This document shows positions 17,624-24,894 of a DNA stretch of 41,090 nt, in pieces. Both the position numbers and the translations under genes were made by a program. The stretch lies in contig NZ_JABANE010000079.1 in assembly GCF_012844305.1 (NCBI RefSeq), forward strand, positions 1-41,090, in the 5' to 3' direction. Every line of letters starts with the position of its first letter. Position 1 is the stretch's first letter. Source of the stretch: Flammeovirga aprica JL-4. Its GTDB lineage: Bacteria; Bacteroidota; Bacteroidia; Cytophagales; Flammeovirgaceae. The notes beneath the pieces are model-generated. The model made no database searches and was not told where the DNA came from. It worked only from the letters and a program-made list of their open reading frames with translations.

Positions 17624-17658
17624 AATAGAGATCTCCCAACTTTGAAAAGATCTCTATT
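17624..17658 (-). promoter_or_regulatory. Hairpin in the pta leader
   Basis: A perfect 11-bp inverted repeat (17624-17634 with 17648-17658) with a 13-base loop lies between ridA and pta. There is no T-run on the minus strand. It may be a leader or intercistronic element. Confidence 0.45.
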
Positions 17659-17770
17659 TATGCACGTATTTTCAAATTCTATGTTTCAATTAATTGTGAA
17701 TTATTATTAATGTTAGGAATAATGATAACATTTGATAAAAATGCACAATTAAACATAGAAAAATTACATT

Positions 17771-18151
17771 TTATTTAATTGCAATACAAGAGATCTCGAT
17801 ACCTACATCTTTAGGCAGACGGGCTACTTGAACCGTCTCTCTAGCAGGAGCAGTCTCTTCATTGAAGTAAGTAGCATATACTTCGTTTATCCTCGCAAAG
17901 TCATTCATATCTCTGACAAAGATACTACATTTGACTACATTTTCGTATGTCAAACCGGCCTCTTCCAAAATGAAACCAAGATTTTTCATTACTTGGTGTG
18001 TTTCATTTTCGATTGAATCAGACACAAATTCTCCAGTAGATTGGTTAATACCAATTTGCCCAGAGACATAAAGAGTGTCGTTCGTTAAAATAGCTTGAGA
18101 ATACGGCCCTAAGGGTGATGGGGCAAGTTCACTGAAAATAATTTGTTTCAT
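17771..18151 (-). CDS. ridA: RidA family enamine/imine deaminase
   Basis: RidA (YjgF/YER057c/UK114) hydrolyses reactive 2-aminoacrylate and related enamine/imine intermediates released by PLP enzymes. The 126-residue length is typical of the trimeric family. Signatures are APSPLGPYSQAI (10-21), LYVSGQIGIN (27-36) and the C-terminal APARETVQVARLPKDVGIEI (101-120). Arg104 corresponds to the carboxylate-binding arginine (Arg105 in E. coli RidA). It is cytosolic with no signal peptide. A -7-like element lies 32 bases upstream. The gene lies upstream of pta-ackA on the same strand; the 195-bp gap makes co-transcription uncertain. Confidence 0.95.
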   Translation of the reverse strand: MKQIIFSELAPSPLGPYSQAILTNDTLYVSGQIGINQSTGEFVSDSIENETHQVMKNLGFILEEAGLTYENVVKCSIFVRDMNDFARINEVYATYFNEETAPARETVQVARLPKDVGIEISCIAIK

Positions 18152-18182
18152 TAGAGTAAATTTAATTTTTCGTTTTACTCCG

Positions 18183-18190
18183 CAAAAATA
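18183..18190 (-). promoter_or_regulatory. Candidate -7 element for ridA
   Basis: On the minus strand this reads TATTTTTG, matching TAnnTTTG, 32 bases before the ridA start. A near-palindrome TGACA-GA-TGTCA (18214-18225) lies just upstream and could be an operator. Confidence 0.4.
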
Positions 18191-18234
18191 GATAGATACT
18201 TTTACCCTCTAAGTGACAGATGTCAGTTTTTTTC

Positions 18235-18597
18235 TTAATTATTCGATATTTGTTGTATCTGCATTAACAAAATGCCACATTTCTCAAGAAAACTTTCCAC
18301 TTTCATGCTGATTTCCTTTTCATCAACACTTCCGTCTTTATGATCTTTCTCTAAAAAGATGATAGTTTCTTTCAGGCTTGTTACGCCTAGCACCAACATT
18401 GAAGGTTTTAATTTGTGTGCTACCTTCCCGATAGTGCTCCAATCATGTAATTTATAGGCGTCTGTAATTTCTTTTATACCGTCTTTTAGGTTGCCTGTGA
18501 AAGAATTGAGCATCTTATTAACAAATCCATCATCTCCTCTAGAGAGCATTTCTAATTGTGAGAGGTTATATAACTTTGTATTTTGAACTGTACTCAT
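18235..18597 (-). CDS. Histidine-containing phosphotransfer (Hpt) protein
   Basis: A 120-residue all-helical single-domain Hpt protein. The phospho-accepting site is VAHKLKPSMLVLG with His61, placed on the central helix as in the family consensus (A-H-x-L-K). An amphipathic helix with an acidic patch follows (TIIFLEKDHKDGS). Hpt proteins shuttle phosphoryl groups between receiver domains. It lies 12 bp downstream of the sigma-54 activator on the same strand, so the two are surely co-transcribed and may form one phosphorelay. No hybrid kinase is nearby, so the donor is unknown. No TM or signal sequence. Confidence 0.88.
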   Translation of the reverse strand: MSTVQNTKLYNLSQLEMLSRGDDGFVNKMLNSFTGNLKDGIKEITDAYKLHDWSTIGKVAHKLKPSMLVLGVTSLKETIIFLEKDHKDGSVDEKEISMKVESFLEKCGILLMQIQQISNN

Positions 18598-18609
18598 ATT
18601 GAATAAAAT

Positions 18610-19914
18610 TTAGGTTCTTGGTTTTGTCAATTTGCCTTCAGCAATCCACTTGTAAATTTTAGACTTGCTCATTTCAAGCTTGTCTGCTACAAAGTTCACC
18701 TTTCCTGAGTACTTTTTCAAAAAGTGATCTATGATCTCGATGTTATATTCTTCTAGAGTTAGCTCTTTTTCCAGTAAATTCAGATCATTTTTTTGATATT
18801 CAATTAATATATCACTAGCACTAATCACATAATTGGATGATAATACTACGCTTAAATCAATGATTGCTTTCAGTTGTCTGATGTTGCCGGGGAAGTTGTA
18901 ATTAAGTAGTTTCTTCATGGCATCCTTTCCTAATATCTTTTGAGGTTGAATGTTGTTTTCATCGCAAACGACTTTCAAAAAATTATCAGAAAGCTCAACA
19001 ATATCTTCCTTTCTATCTCGAAGAGGAGGAAGGTGAACGGGCAAGCCCAAAATACGGTAATATAAATCTTCTCTAAAGTTATTATTGGATACTTCTGAAT
19101 AGAGATCACGGTGAGTTGCCGTAATCAATCGAACATCAGTTTTTATCACTTCGTTACCTCCAAGTCTTGTTAATTCTCCTTCTTGTAGTACTCTTAGAAG
19201 TTTTGTTTGAAGATCTAGGGGAAGTTCGCCAATTTCATCCAAAAATAATGTGCCTCCTTTAGCTTCTTCAAACTTCCCGATTCTTCTTTGTGTAGCTCCA
19301 GTAAACGCACCTTGTTCATAGCCAAACAATTCACTCTCTATCAGATCTTTTGGTATGGAAGCAATGTTAACAGCAACCATATTATTATTTTTTCTCTGAG
19401 AGTTTTCATGGATAGACCGTGCAACGAGCTCTTTTCCGGTACCTGTTTCACCCGTAATGTTTACAGTGATCTGACTGTTTGAGGCTTTCTTCATTAAGCG
19501 AAACACCTTTTCAATTACTTCTGATTTTCCTTTGATTAAGTCAGAAAAAGTAAAATTATTTTTATTTGCATTGATTGTAATGGACGAAAAATGTTTCTTC
19601 AACCTCTCGTTGAAATTTTCATCATGTAATATATAATTGGGAATTTCATTTTTTTGATAATATTCTAAATTATGAATACAATTTTTTGTTGAAATAATAT
19701 ACTTTGCTGCAGCAGTGCAGTTGGAGTTGATAAAGTCTAGTTGTTTTTCCAATTGATCGATGATGTATTCTTCATCAATAATTAAGACTTCTACATCTAC
19801 AAGGTGCTTATGGTTCTCAAGGTTTGAGTAGACTTCAATTGAGGGTAAAAAAGAAAGAATTGAATCAATGAGGTTTGTATTGTTGGTAAGGAGAATTGCA
19901 TTCATTTTCTTCAA
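18610..19914 (-). CDS. Sigma-54-dependent activator with degenerate receiver domain
   Basis: A bacterial enhancer-binding protein of 434 residues. Residues 1-110 look like a CheY-fold receiver that has lost its acidic pair: the beta1 end reads LLTNNTN where two acidic residues are expected. An Asp is kept at 47 (LIIDEEY), and the conserved Lys is not evident. The AAA+ domain (about 128-350) is intact: Walker A GETGTGKE from 155, the sigma-54 contact loop GAFTGA (202-207), Walker B LFLDEIGE (223-230) and the arginine region YYRILGLPVHLPPLRDR. A Fis-type HTH ends the protein (FVADKLEMSKSKIYKWIAEG). It should activate sigma-54 promoters, which were not found in the window. The Hpt gene follows 12 bp downstream. 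Confidence 0.9.
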   Translation of the reverse strand: MKKMNAILLTNNTNLIDSILSFLPSIEVYSNLENHKHLVDVEVLIIDEEYIIDQLEKQLDFINSNCTAAAKYIISTKNCIHNLEYYQKNEIPNYILHDENFNERLKKHFSSITINANKNNFTFSDLIKGKSEVIEKVFRLMKKASNSQITVNITGETGTGKELVARSIHENSQRKNNNMVAVNIASIPKDLIESELFGYEQGAFTGATQRRIGKFEEAKGGTLFLDEIGELPLDLQTKLLRVLQEGELTRLGGNEVIKTDVRLITATHRDLYSEVSNNNFREDLYYRILGLPVHLPPLRDRKEDIVELSDNFLKVVCDENNIQPQKILGKDAMKKLLNYNFPGNIRQLKAIIDLSVVLSSNYVISASDILIEYQKNDLNLLEKELTLEEYNIEIIDHFLKKYSGKVNFVADKLEMSKSKIYKWIAEGKLTKPRT

Positions 19915-19934
19915 AGGTTAATAGTAATGAATTA

Positions 19935-19942
19935 CAAATTTA
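19935..19942 (-). promoter_or_regulatory. Candidate -7 element for the sigma-54 activator gene
   Basis: On the minus strand this reads TAAATTTG, 20 bases before the start codon and directly downstream of the carbonic anhydrase terminator. That gives the activator its own promoter. Confidence 0.4.
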
Positions 19943-19943
19943 T

Positions 19944-19979
19944 AAAAAAAGGTGACCTTCGAAAGATCACCTTTATTTT
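19944..19979 (-). terminator. Terminator of the carbonic anhydrase gene
   Basis: A hairpin with an AAAGGTGA/TCACCTTT outer stem and an inner CTT/AAG, one mismatch, is followed on the minus strand by seven T residues. It separates the carbonic anhydrase gene from the sigma-54 activator gene. Confidence 0.75.
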
Positions 19980-20012
19980 ATAGTCTTAATATAATGCTAT
20001 GCTTTAGTTCCC

Positions 20013-20789
20013 TTATTTAGATGAAACATAAAGATCTTCTTTTTCAACATACCTTCCTTTCAAATCTTGAATATGTCTAGCATTGTTACCTTCAATTTTG
20101 TTCATGATTTTGATTTGTTCTTCTGAAGCTTCGAAAATAACCTGATTAACATGCCAAGAAACTGTTTCTGTAAATGGAGGAGTAGTTAAAGAACCGTTGT
20201 AGTGAAAATAATGCTTCATCTCTTCACAGTCGTAACTGCCAAAAAGATCTTCAAGATTAACTTCTGCTTCACTAACTTTTACGAGTCCATTACTATCCTT
20301 GGGGATTTTATTGATGAATTCATTTAAGAATACATTCTCTTTTCCCATTTTAAACAAAACACCAATCACTAAGAAATGTGGTTTATCAGATTCATCATTA
20401 TCTAATACATTTACCATGTGCATTTCCATTGGATATGTAATACCATCAATCTGATGTTCAGAAGGAGTATGGAAGTGCAGCTGTTTAAAGCTGTATTGAT
20501 CATCTCCAAAAACTAATTTTGATGTACTATCGAAATCAATTTGAACAGTATGTCCCTTATTCTCCACTGCATTGCAATGTGCTTCAATATTAATTCTGGA
20601 CTTAATTATTCCTTTTGTTCTTTGCGAAAGAATATTGATTGGAGATTGAATATCTCCAAAATCACACTCTGCCTCTGTGTAAGCTATATTGCCATCATGA
20701 TGATCAGTATTTTGCTTATCAGAATTTGAACATGCTAATGATACGAAAGCGAGATAGACAACTAAAACTTTTGCTAGTGTTAATTTCAT
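20013..20789 (-). CDS. Alpha-carbonic anhydrase lipoprotein
   Basis: A zinc enzyme that interconverts CO2 and bicarbonate, here envelope-anchored. A lipoprotein signal ends in the lipobox VSLAC (Cys20). Zinc ligands are His105 and His107 in QLHFHTPSEH and His124 in MEMHMVNV. DFGDIQSPINI and YNGSLTTPPFTETVSWHV are the other alpha-class signatures. The usual Cys after TTPP is Phe here, so a disulfide found in many secreted homologues is probably absent. The frame extends 14 codons further upstream, but the ATG with its first base at 20789 starts a normal lipoprotein signal. It is a single gene with its own terminator, and serves periplasmic or surface CO2/pH balance. Confidence 0.95.
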   Translation of the reverse strand: MKLTLAKVLVVYLAFVSLACSNSDKQNTDHHDGNIAYTEAECDFGDIQSPINILSQRTKGIIKSRINIEAHCNAVENKGHTVQIDFDSTSKLVFGDDQYSFKQLHFHTPSEHQIDGITYPMEMHMVNVLDNDESDKPHFLVIGVLFKMGKENVFLNEFINKIPKDSNGLVKVSEAEVNLEDLFGSYDCEEMKHYFHYNGSLTTPPFTETVSWHVNQVIFEASEEQIKIMNKIEGNNARHIQDLKGRYVEKEDLYVSSK

Positions 20790-21242
20790 AATAAAATGAG
20801 AGTTTTCTAAACGGATTATTCTACCGTCCAAATGTCTTTTAAATAGTTATAATAAGTAGTGACTATAGATTTTCAAATATGGTAATTATTATCATCAAAT
20901 TGGAATTACACTCAAATAAATAACATTTAACGAATTTTTAGTTTTAAATATTTCTTAATGTTTTATTTAAAACGTTGTGTAGTTACGTTGTAATATGTAA
21001 AGTGATTCAGTTTTTATCCAAATGAAGTGTGTAATTGACGTTGAAAAACACCTTAATCTGTTGTCGTTATTCTGGCTTAATTACTTCATTTAAATTGTTA
21101 TAAATTACTCAGCGTGTTTTAAATATAACAGTTTGTGAAATTTAGGTGTTTTTCATCTTTAAATTTCTAGGAGAAAAAAGACTCTATCATATTTGTATCA
21201 TAATATTCAGGATTTAACAAAGAAAAAAACAGTTTTAGTGCG
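20790..21242. other. 453-bp divergent promoter region of carbonic anhydrase and aspartate kinase
   Basis: No gene was found. The region holds three ACGTTG words (20972-20977, 20985-20990, 21038-21043), a long-range 9-bp inverted repeat (21020-21028 with 21083-21091), and a perfect 8-bp inverted repeat (21137-21144 with 21160-21167). A near-consensus -7 box, CATATTTG, lies at 21188-21195 ahead of the aspartate kinase gene. It does not resemble a lysine riboswitch. Confidence 0.45.
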
Positions 21243-22568
21243 ATGTTAGTTTATAAATTTGGTGGTACTTCGGTAGGTTCAGCAGAACGTATGGTTCAGG
21301 TTTCAAATCTGATTGTTGATGAAAAGCCCAAAATAGTAGTTTTATCGGCCGTATCAGGAACAACAAATGCTCTAGTGGGTATTTGCGATGCATACTATGC
21401 TGGTGACAAGCAATTAGTAGAGAAATTGGTTGCTGATTTTAAACCAAAGTATGATCAACATATTTATGAGCTATTGGAAGGTGAAGCTGCAAGAGAAGAA
21501 GCTCATGCCTTAATGGATGAGAAGTATGCGTTATTAAACTCTTATGCTGTTGAAGGTTTCTCAACGGAACAAGAAAGAGAAATTCACGCTCAAGGTGAGT
21601 TGATTTCAACTAAATTAATGCACCTTTATCTTACTGAAAAAGGAGTGAAATCAGTGTTACTTCCTGCTCTTGACTTTATGAGATCGGAAAATGGTGAGCC
21701 ATTGTATTCTGAGATTGAAAAAAGACTTGAGGCTACTTTAGCACAATATAAAGGTGATACTTTGTTTATCACTCAAGGTTATATCTGTACTAATGAGTTT
21801 GAAAAAGTAGACAATTTACAAAGAGGTGGTAGTGACTACACTGCTACTATTATTGGGGCTTGTATTCATGCTGAGGAAGTTCAAATCTGGACTGACATTG
21901 ATGGCATGCATAACAATGACCCTCGTTTTGTTGAAAATACAAAAGCAGTTGAGCAATTGACTTATGATGAAGCAGCCGAGTTAGCTTACTTTGGTGCTAA
22001 AATCCTTCATCCACTTGCAGTATTGCCAGCTCAAACGAAAGATATTCCGGTAAGATTGAAGAACACAATGGCACCTAACGCTTTTGGAACTTTGATCGGA
22101 CCAACTTCAGACAATGCAATTCCTGTAAAATCTGTTGCGGCGAAAAATGGTATTGTAGCGATTAAAATCAAGTCAAGCCGAATGTTAATGGCATACGGTT
22201 TCTTGAAACAAGTATTTGAAGTTTTTGAAAAGTACAGTACACCAATCGACATGATCACAACATCAGAGGTGGCGGTATCTTTAACAATTGACAATGATAC
22301 ACACTTAGAAGAAATTGTTCGTGATTTACAGTCACTTGGATTAGTGGAAGTAGATAAAGACATGACAATTGTTTGTGTAGTGGGTCAAATGCTTGTTGAA
22401 AATGCAAACATTGTTTCTCAGGTAGTTACTGCATTAAAATCTCTTCCTGTAAGAATGATTTCTTACGGAGGAAGTAAGAGTAACATTTCTGTATTGATTC
22501 CTACTTTTGAGAAAAATAATGCATTGAATTTATTGCATAAAGAATTATACAGCGAGGCTTTGGTATAA
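21243..22568 (+). CDS. lysC: Aspartate kinase (monofunctional)
   Basis: Aspartokinase phosphorylates L-aspartate at the start of lysine, threonine and methionine synthesis. The 441 residues begin MLVYKFGGTSVGSAERM, the nucleotide-binding signature of the amino-acid kinase fold. RGGSDYTATIIG and WTDIDGMHNNDPR are the substrate-binding motifs, and DEAAELAYFGAKILHP follows. The C-terminal third (about 305-440) contains two ACT-type units (IVAIKIKSSRMLMAYGFLKQ; IVCVVGQML to ISYGGSKSNISVLIP), which normally give feedback inhibition. There is no homoserine dehydrogenase fusion. The gene is monocistronic, with a long upstream region and a terminator. The symbol lysC is used by function; which isozyme it is cannot be told. 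Confidence 0.95.
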   Translation: MLVYKFGGTSVGSAERMVQVSNLIVDEKPKIVVLSAVSGTTNALVGICDAYYAGDKQLVEKLVADFKPKYDQHIYELLEGEAAREEAHALMDEKYALLNSYAVEGFSTEQEREIHAQGELISTKLMHLYLTEKGVKSVLLPALDFMRSENGEPLYSEIEKRLEATLAQYKGDTLFITQGYICTNEFEKVDNLQRGGSDYTATIIGACIHAEEVQIWTDIDGMHNNDPRFVENTKAVEQLTYDEAAELAYFGAKILHPLAVLPAQTKDIPVRLKNTMAPNAFGTLIGPTSDNAIPVKSVAAKNGIVAIKIKSSRMLMAYGFLKQVFEVFEKYSTPIDMITTSEVAVSLTIDNDTHLEEIVRDLQSLGLVEVDKDMTIVCVVGQMLVENANIVSQVVTALKSLPVRMISYGGSKSNISVLIPTFEKNNALNLLHKELYSEALV

Positions 22569-22605
22569 GTATCAAGACCTTTCTTTAGATAAATAAATAG
22601 ATTTC

Positions 22606-22641
22606 AGAGGCTTCAGCAATTCAATTGTTGGAGTCTTTTTT
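22606..22641 (+). terminator. Terminator of the aspartate kinase gene
   Basis: A 13-bp stem with several G-T pairs (22608-22620 with 22624-22636) around a three-base loop is followed by T residues. Confidence 0.7.
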
Positions 22642-22750
22642 GTTTGATGATGCATTGACATTAAGATTCTTGTTTTGTAAATTATTTGAATAAATTCATG
22701 AAATGTTCAATTTTTTTATGAGATTTACCCATCTTTTCCCTGAGTTTTTA

Positions 22751-22779
22751 AATACTACAGTATTAACTACTTAAATTTG
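22751..22779 (+). promoter_or_regulatory. Candidate promoter and palindromic operator of the amidase gene
   Basis: TAAATTTG (22772-22779) matches the -7 consensus, 23 bases before the start codon. Just upstream is a perfect palindrome AATACT-AC-AGTATT (22751-22764), covering the -33 position where an operator would block RNA polymerase. Confidence 0.4.
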
Positions 22780-22802
22780 TAGTCCTAAATAAATCATGTG
22801 TA

Positions 22803-24131
22803 ATGCTTAGACTGCCCCTAAAAATAATATTATTCTTATGCTTGCTGATATTTGTAGCAGGAGGGGATGTTTATGCACAAATGAATAAACAGCTAGCACT
22901 TTACTATAAAAGAAGAGCCCAGAAATACCTAGTTAAAAGTCCCTATTTACATGAATATTTTACGATAAATGAAAAAGGGATAACGATTTATGCTTCTGCG
23001 TTACATCATAAAAAAGGTGTAGCAGAGTTTTTCCTTCCCTGGAATGAATTAGACACTCTTAAAGATGTCTTTGAATTTACGGATAGAAATTTTCAATATA
23101 ATGTTTATGCCAGCAAAGGGGTAAAACCATTTTCTGAAGACCTAATTCAAACCATAAGAATTTTAAAGCTGAATCATAATTTTATTCCTACTACAGTGAT
23201 GAAGCCTCTTTCGGGAATAAGGGTGGCCATTGATCCGGGGCATATTGCTTCTGATATGAAAATGGCTAAAATTGAAGGGCGATTTATTGATATGACTTTA
23301 GAAAATGGGGAGAAAATCAATTTAAGAGAAGGAGATCTGACTTTGACGACAGCTTATGTTTTAAAAGATAGCTTGGAGAAATATGGGGCTGAAGTGTTTC
23401 TGACACGTACTTCGGTGGGTAATAAAGGAGCTTCAAATGTATCTTATCAGGCCTGGAAAAGTAAGCACTTGCCTAATAAACTAAGAACCCACCGAAAATT
23501 AACTAAAAAACAACTATTGCATATTTTATATCATTCGCCGGAATCAAGAATATACAGGGATTATTATTTACAGGATGACCTTGAAATCCGAGCCAATAAA
23601 ATAAATTATTTCAAACCTGATGTCACTGTAGTTTTACATTATAATGCAGATGAATTGAATGCAGGTTGGAAAAAACCATCTCAAAGAAATTTCAGTATGG
23701 TGTTTGTGCCAGGTTCTTTTATGCGTAAAGAACTAGCGACAAAAAGAGATCGTTATGATTTTCTGAGAATATTGGTGAGTGATAATACAAAGGACTCTTA
23801 CTTCTTGAGTAAATATATAATGGATCAGTTTGTGAATTATCTAAAAGTTCCGGCTGTAAATAATACGAATGAACCAAGATACCTCAAGAATGTGGCGATG
23901 CCTTTGGGGAATGGAATTTATGCAAGAAATTTACGCCTTTGCAGGCTTCTGAATAGTCCTCTATGTTATGGAGAACCGCTTTTGCAGGATAATATAAATG
24001 AACTTAAAGCTTTGAATGATAATGATTTGAAATCAGGGAAAATTTCCAAGAGGGTAATAGAGGTAGCGAACAGTTATTTTTATGGAATCATGGAATATGT
24101 CAATTATCAGAAATCAAAACATACCCCATAA
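22803..24131 (+). CDS. N-acetylmuramoyl-L-alanine amidase (Amidase_3)
   Basis: A 442-residue exported zinc amidase that would cleave the bond between N-acetylmuramic acid and L-alanine in peptidoglycan. A Sec signal covers residues 1-26 (ending DVYAQ). The region 27-135 is unassigned. The catalytic domain starts GIRVAIDPGHIA; the likely zinc ligands are His147, Glu176 (NLREGDLTL) and His279 (VVLHYNAD), in the order expected for Amidase_3. A basic insert of about 60 residues (210-270) separates the second and third ligands and may shield or regulate the active site, as helical inserts do in AmiC-like enzymes. It is a single gene with its own candidate promoter. The call is firm for the fold and moderately firm for the reaction. 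Confidence 0.85.
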   Translation: MLRLPLKIILFLCLLIFVAGGDVYAQMNKQLALYYKRRAQKYLVKSPYLHEYFTINEKGITIYASALHHKKGVAEFFLPWNELDTLKDVFEFTDRNFQYNVYASKGVKPFSEDLIQTIRILKLNHNFIPTTVMKPLSGIRVAIDPGHIASDMKMAKIEGRFIDMTLENGEKINLREGDLTLTTAYVLKDSLEKYGAEVFLTRTSVGNKGASNVSYQAWKSKHLPNKLRTHRKLTKKQLLHILYHSPESRIYRDYYLQDDLEIRANKINYFKPDVTVVLHYNADELNAGWKKPSQRNFSMVFVPGSFMRKELATKRDRYDFLRILVSDNTKDSYFLSKYIMDQFVNYLKVPAVNNTNEPRYLKNVAMPLGNGIYARNLRLCRLLNSPLCYGEPLLQDNINELKALNDNDLKSGKISKRVIEVANSYFYGIMEYVNYQKSKHTP

Positions 24132-24322
24132 AAAGACCTATAGCTTATTTCGTGTAACGATTTGTTTTTTAATTTCCCGAAATTTTAGTTGGTGTAATTC
24201 GCATTTAACAAAATATTCTAATAAATTGCAGTAATCGTATCTAGTAATAAATGAATTTTTTATTTATACAAACTATCGAGATATACTCACAGCACATATT
24301 TAATCATTATAATTACTTATAA

Positions 24323-24808
24323 ATGTCAACGTTTAAAAAAGCAGTTTTGAGGCTTGATCAAACAGATAGAAGAATTTTAGATATTCTTCAGAAACAAGCT
24401 AAAATAACAAACGCCCAGTTATCAAAAGAAATTGATTTATCGCCGGCACCAACGCTGGAAAGGGTGAAAAAACTAGAAAACTCAGGGATAATTGAAAGTT
24501 ATCACGCTAAATTAAATACTAAAGCTTTAGGTTTAGGGGTAACTACTTTTGTTAATGTAAAAATCGAAAAGCATAATCAAGAAAATCATACGTCATTCTT
24601 AAAGCAGGTAGAAAATATTCCAGAGGTGATTGAGTGTCATCACGTTACAGGAAATAGCCATTACTTGTTGAAAGTAATCACGACTGATATAGAAGAATAC
24701 CAAAGAGTTTTATTAAACAAACTTAGTGAGATTAAAGAGGTGGATGATTTACAATCAATGATTGTACTTTCGTCACCAAAAGATGCTCATACGATTCCTG
24801 TACCTTAA
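24323..24808 (+). CDS. Lrp/AsnC-family transcriptional regulator
   Basis: A 161-residue regulator with an N-terminal winged HTH (about 12-62; LDQTDRRILDILQKQAKITN and LSPAPTLERVKKLENSGII) and a C-terminal RAM/AsnC ligand domain (about 75-155; GVTTFVNVKIEK, VIECHHVTGNSHYLLKV). The family senses amino acids and forms octamers. The M28 peptidase gene follows in the same direction, with an inverted repeat in the 86-bp gap. Control of that peptidase, or autoregulation, is plausible but unproven. Confidence 0.93.
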   Translation: MSTFKKAVLRLDQTDRRILDILQKQAKITNAQLSKEIDLSPAPTLERVKKLENSGIIESYHAKLNTKALGLGVTTFVNVKIEKHNQENHTSFLKQVENIPEVIECHHVTGNSHYLLKVITTDIEEYQRVLLNKLSEIKEVDDLQSMIVLSSPKDAHTIPVP

Positions 24809-24834
24809 ATTATTGCAGAATAAAATCTAGCATT

Positions 24835-24873
24835 ATGATCAGTATTTGTCACATTATGGCAGGTACTGATCAT
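24835..24873 (+). promoter_or_regulatory. Perfect 10-bp inverted repeat before the M28 peptidase gene
   Basis: ATGATCAGTA (24835-24844) and TACTGATCAT (24864-24873) are perfect inverted copies separated by 19 bases, in the gap between the Lrp gene and the peptidase start. It could be an operator for the adjacent Lrp-type protein or a weak terminator; the T-run after it is short. Confidence 0.45.
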
Positions 24874-24894
24874 TTTATTCCAATTCAATTATAT

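Noticed and set aside
19915..20012. Sigma-54 (-24/-12) promoter near the sigma-54 activator gene
   Set aside because: No convincing GG-N10-GC pair with flanking consensus was found by eye; a TAnnTTTG box is present instead.
21000..21242. Lysine riboswitch ahead of aspartate kinase
   Set aside because: The region is too AT-rich and lacks the conserved purine-rich core and multi-helix junction of the L-box.
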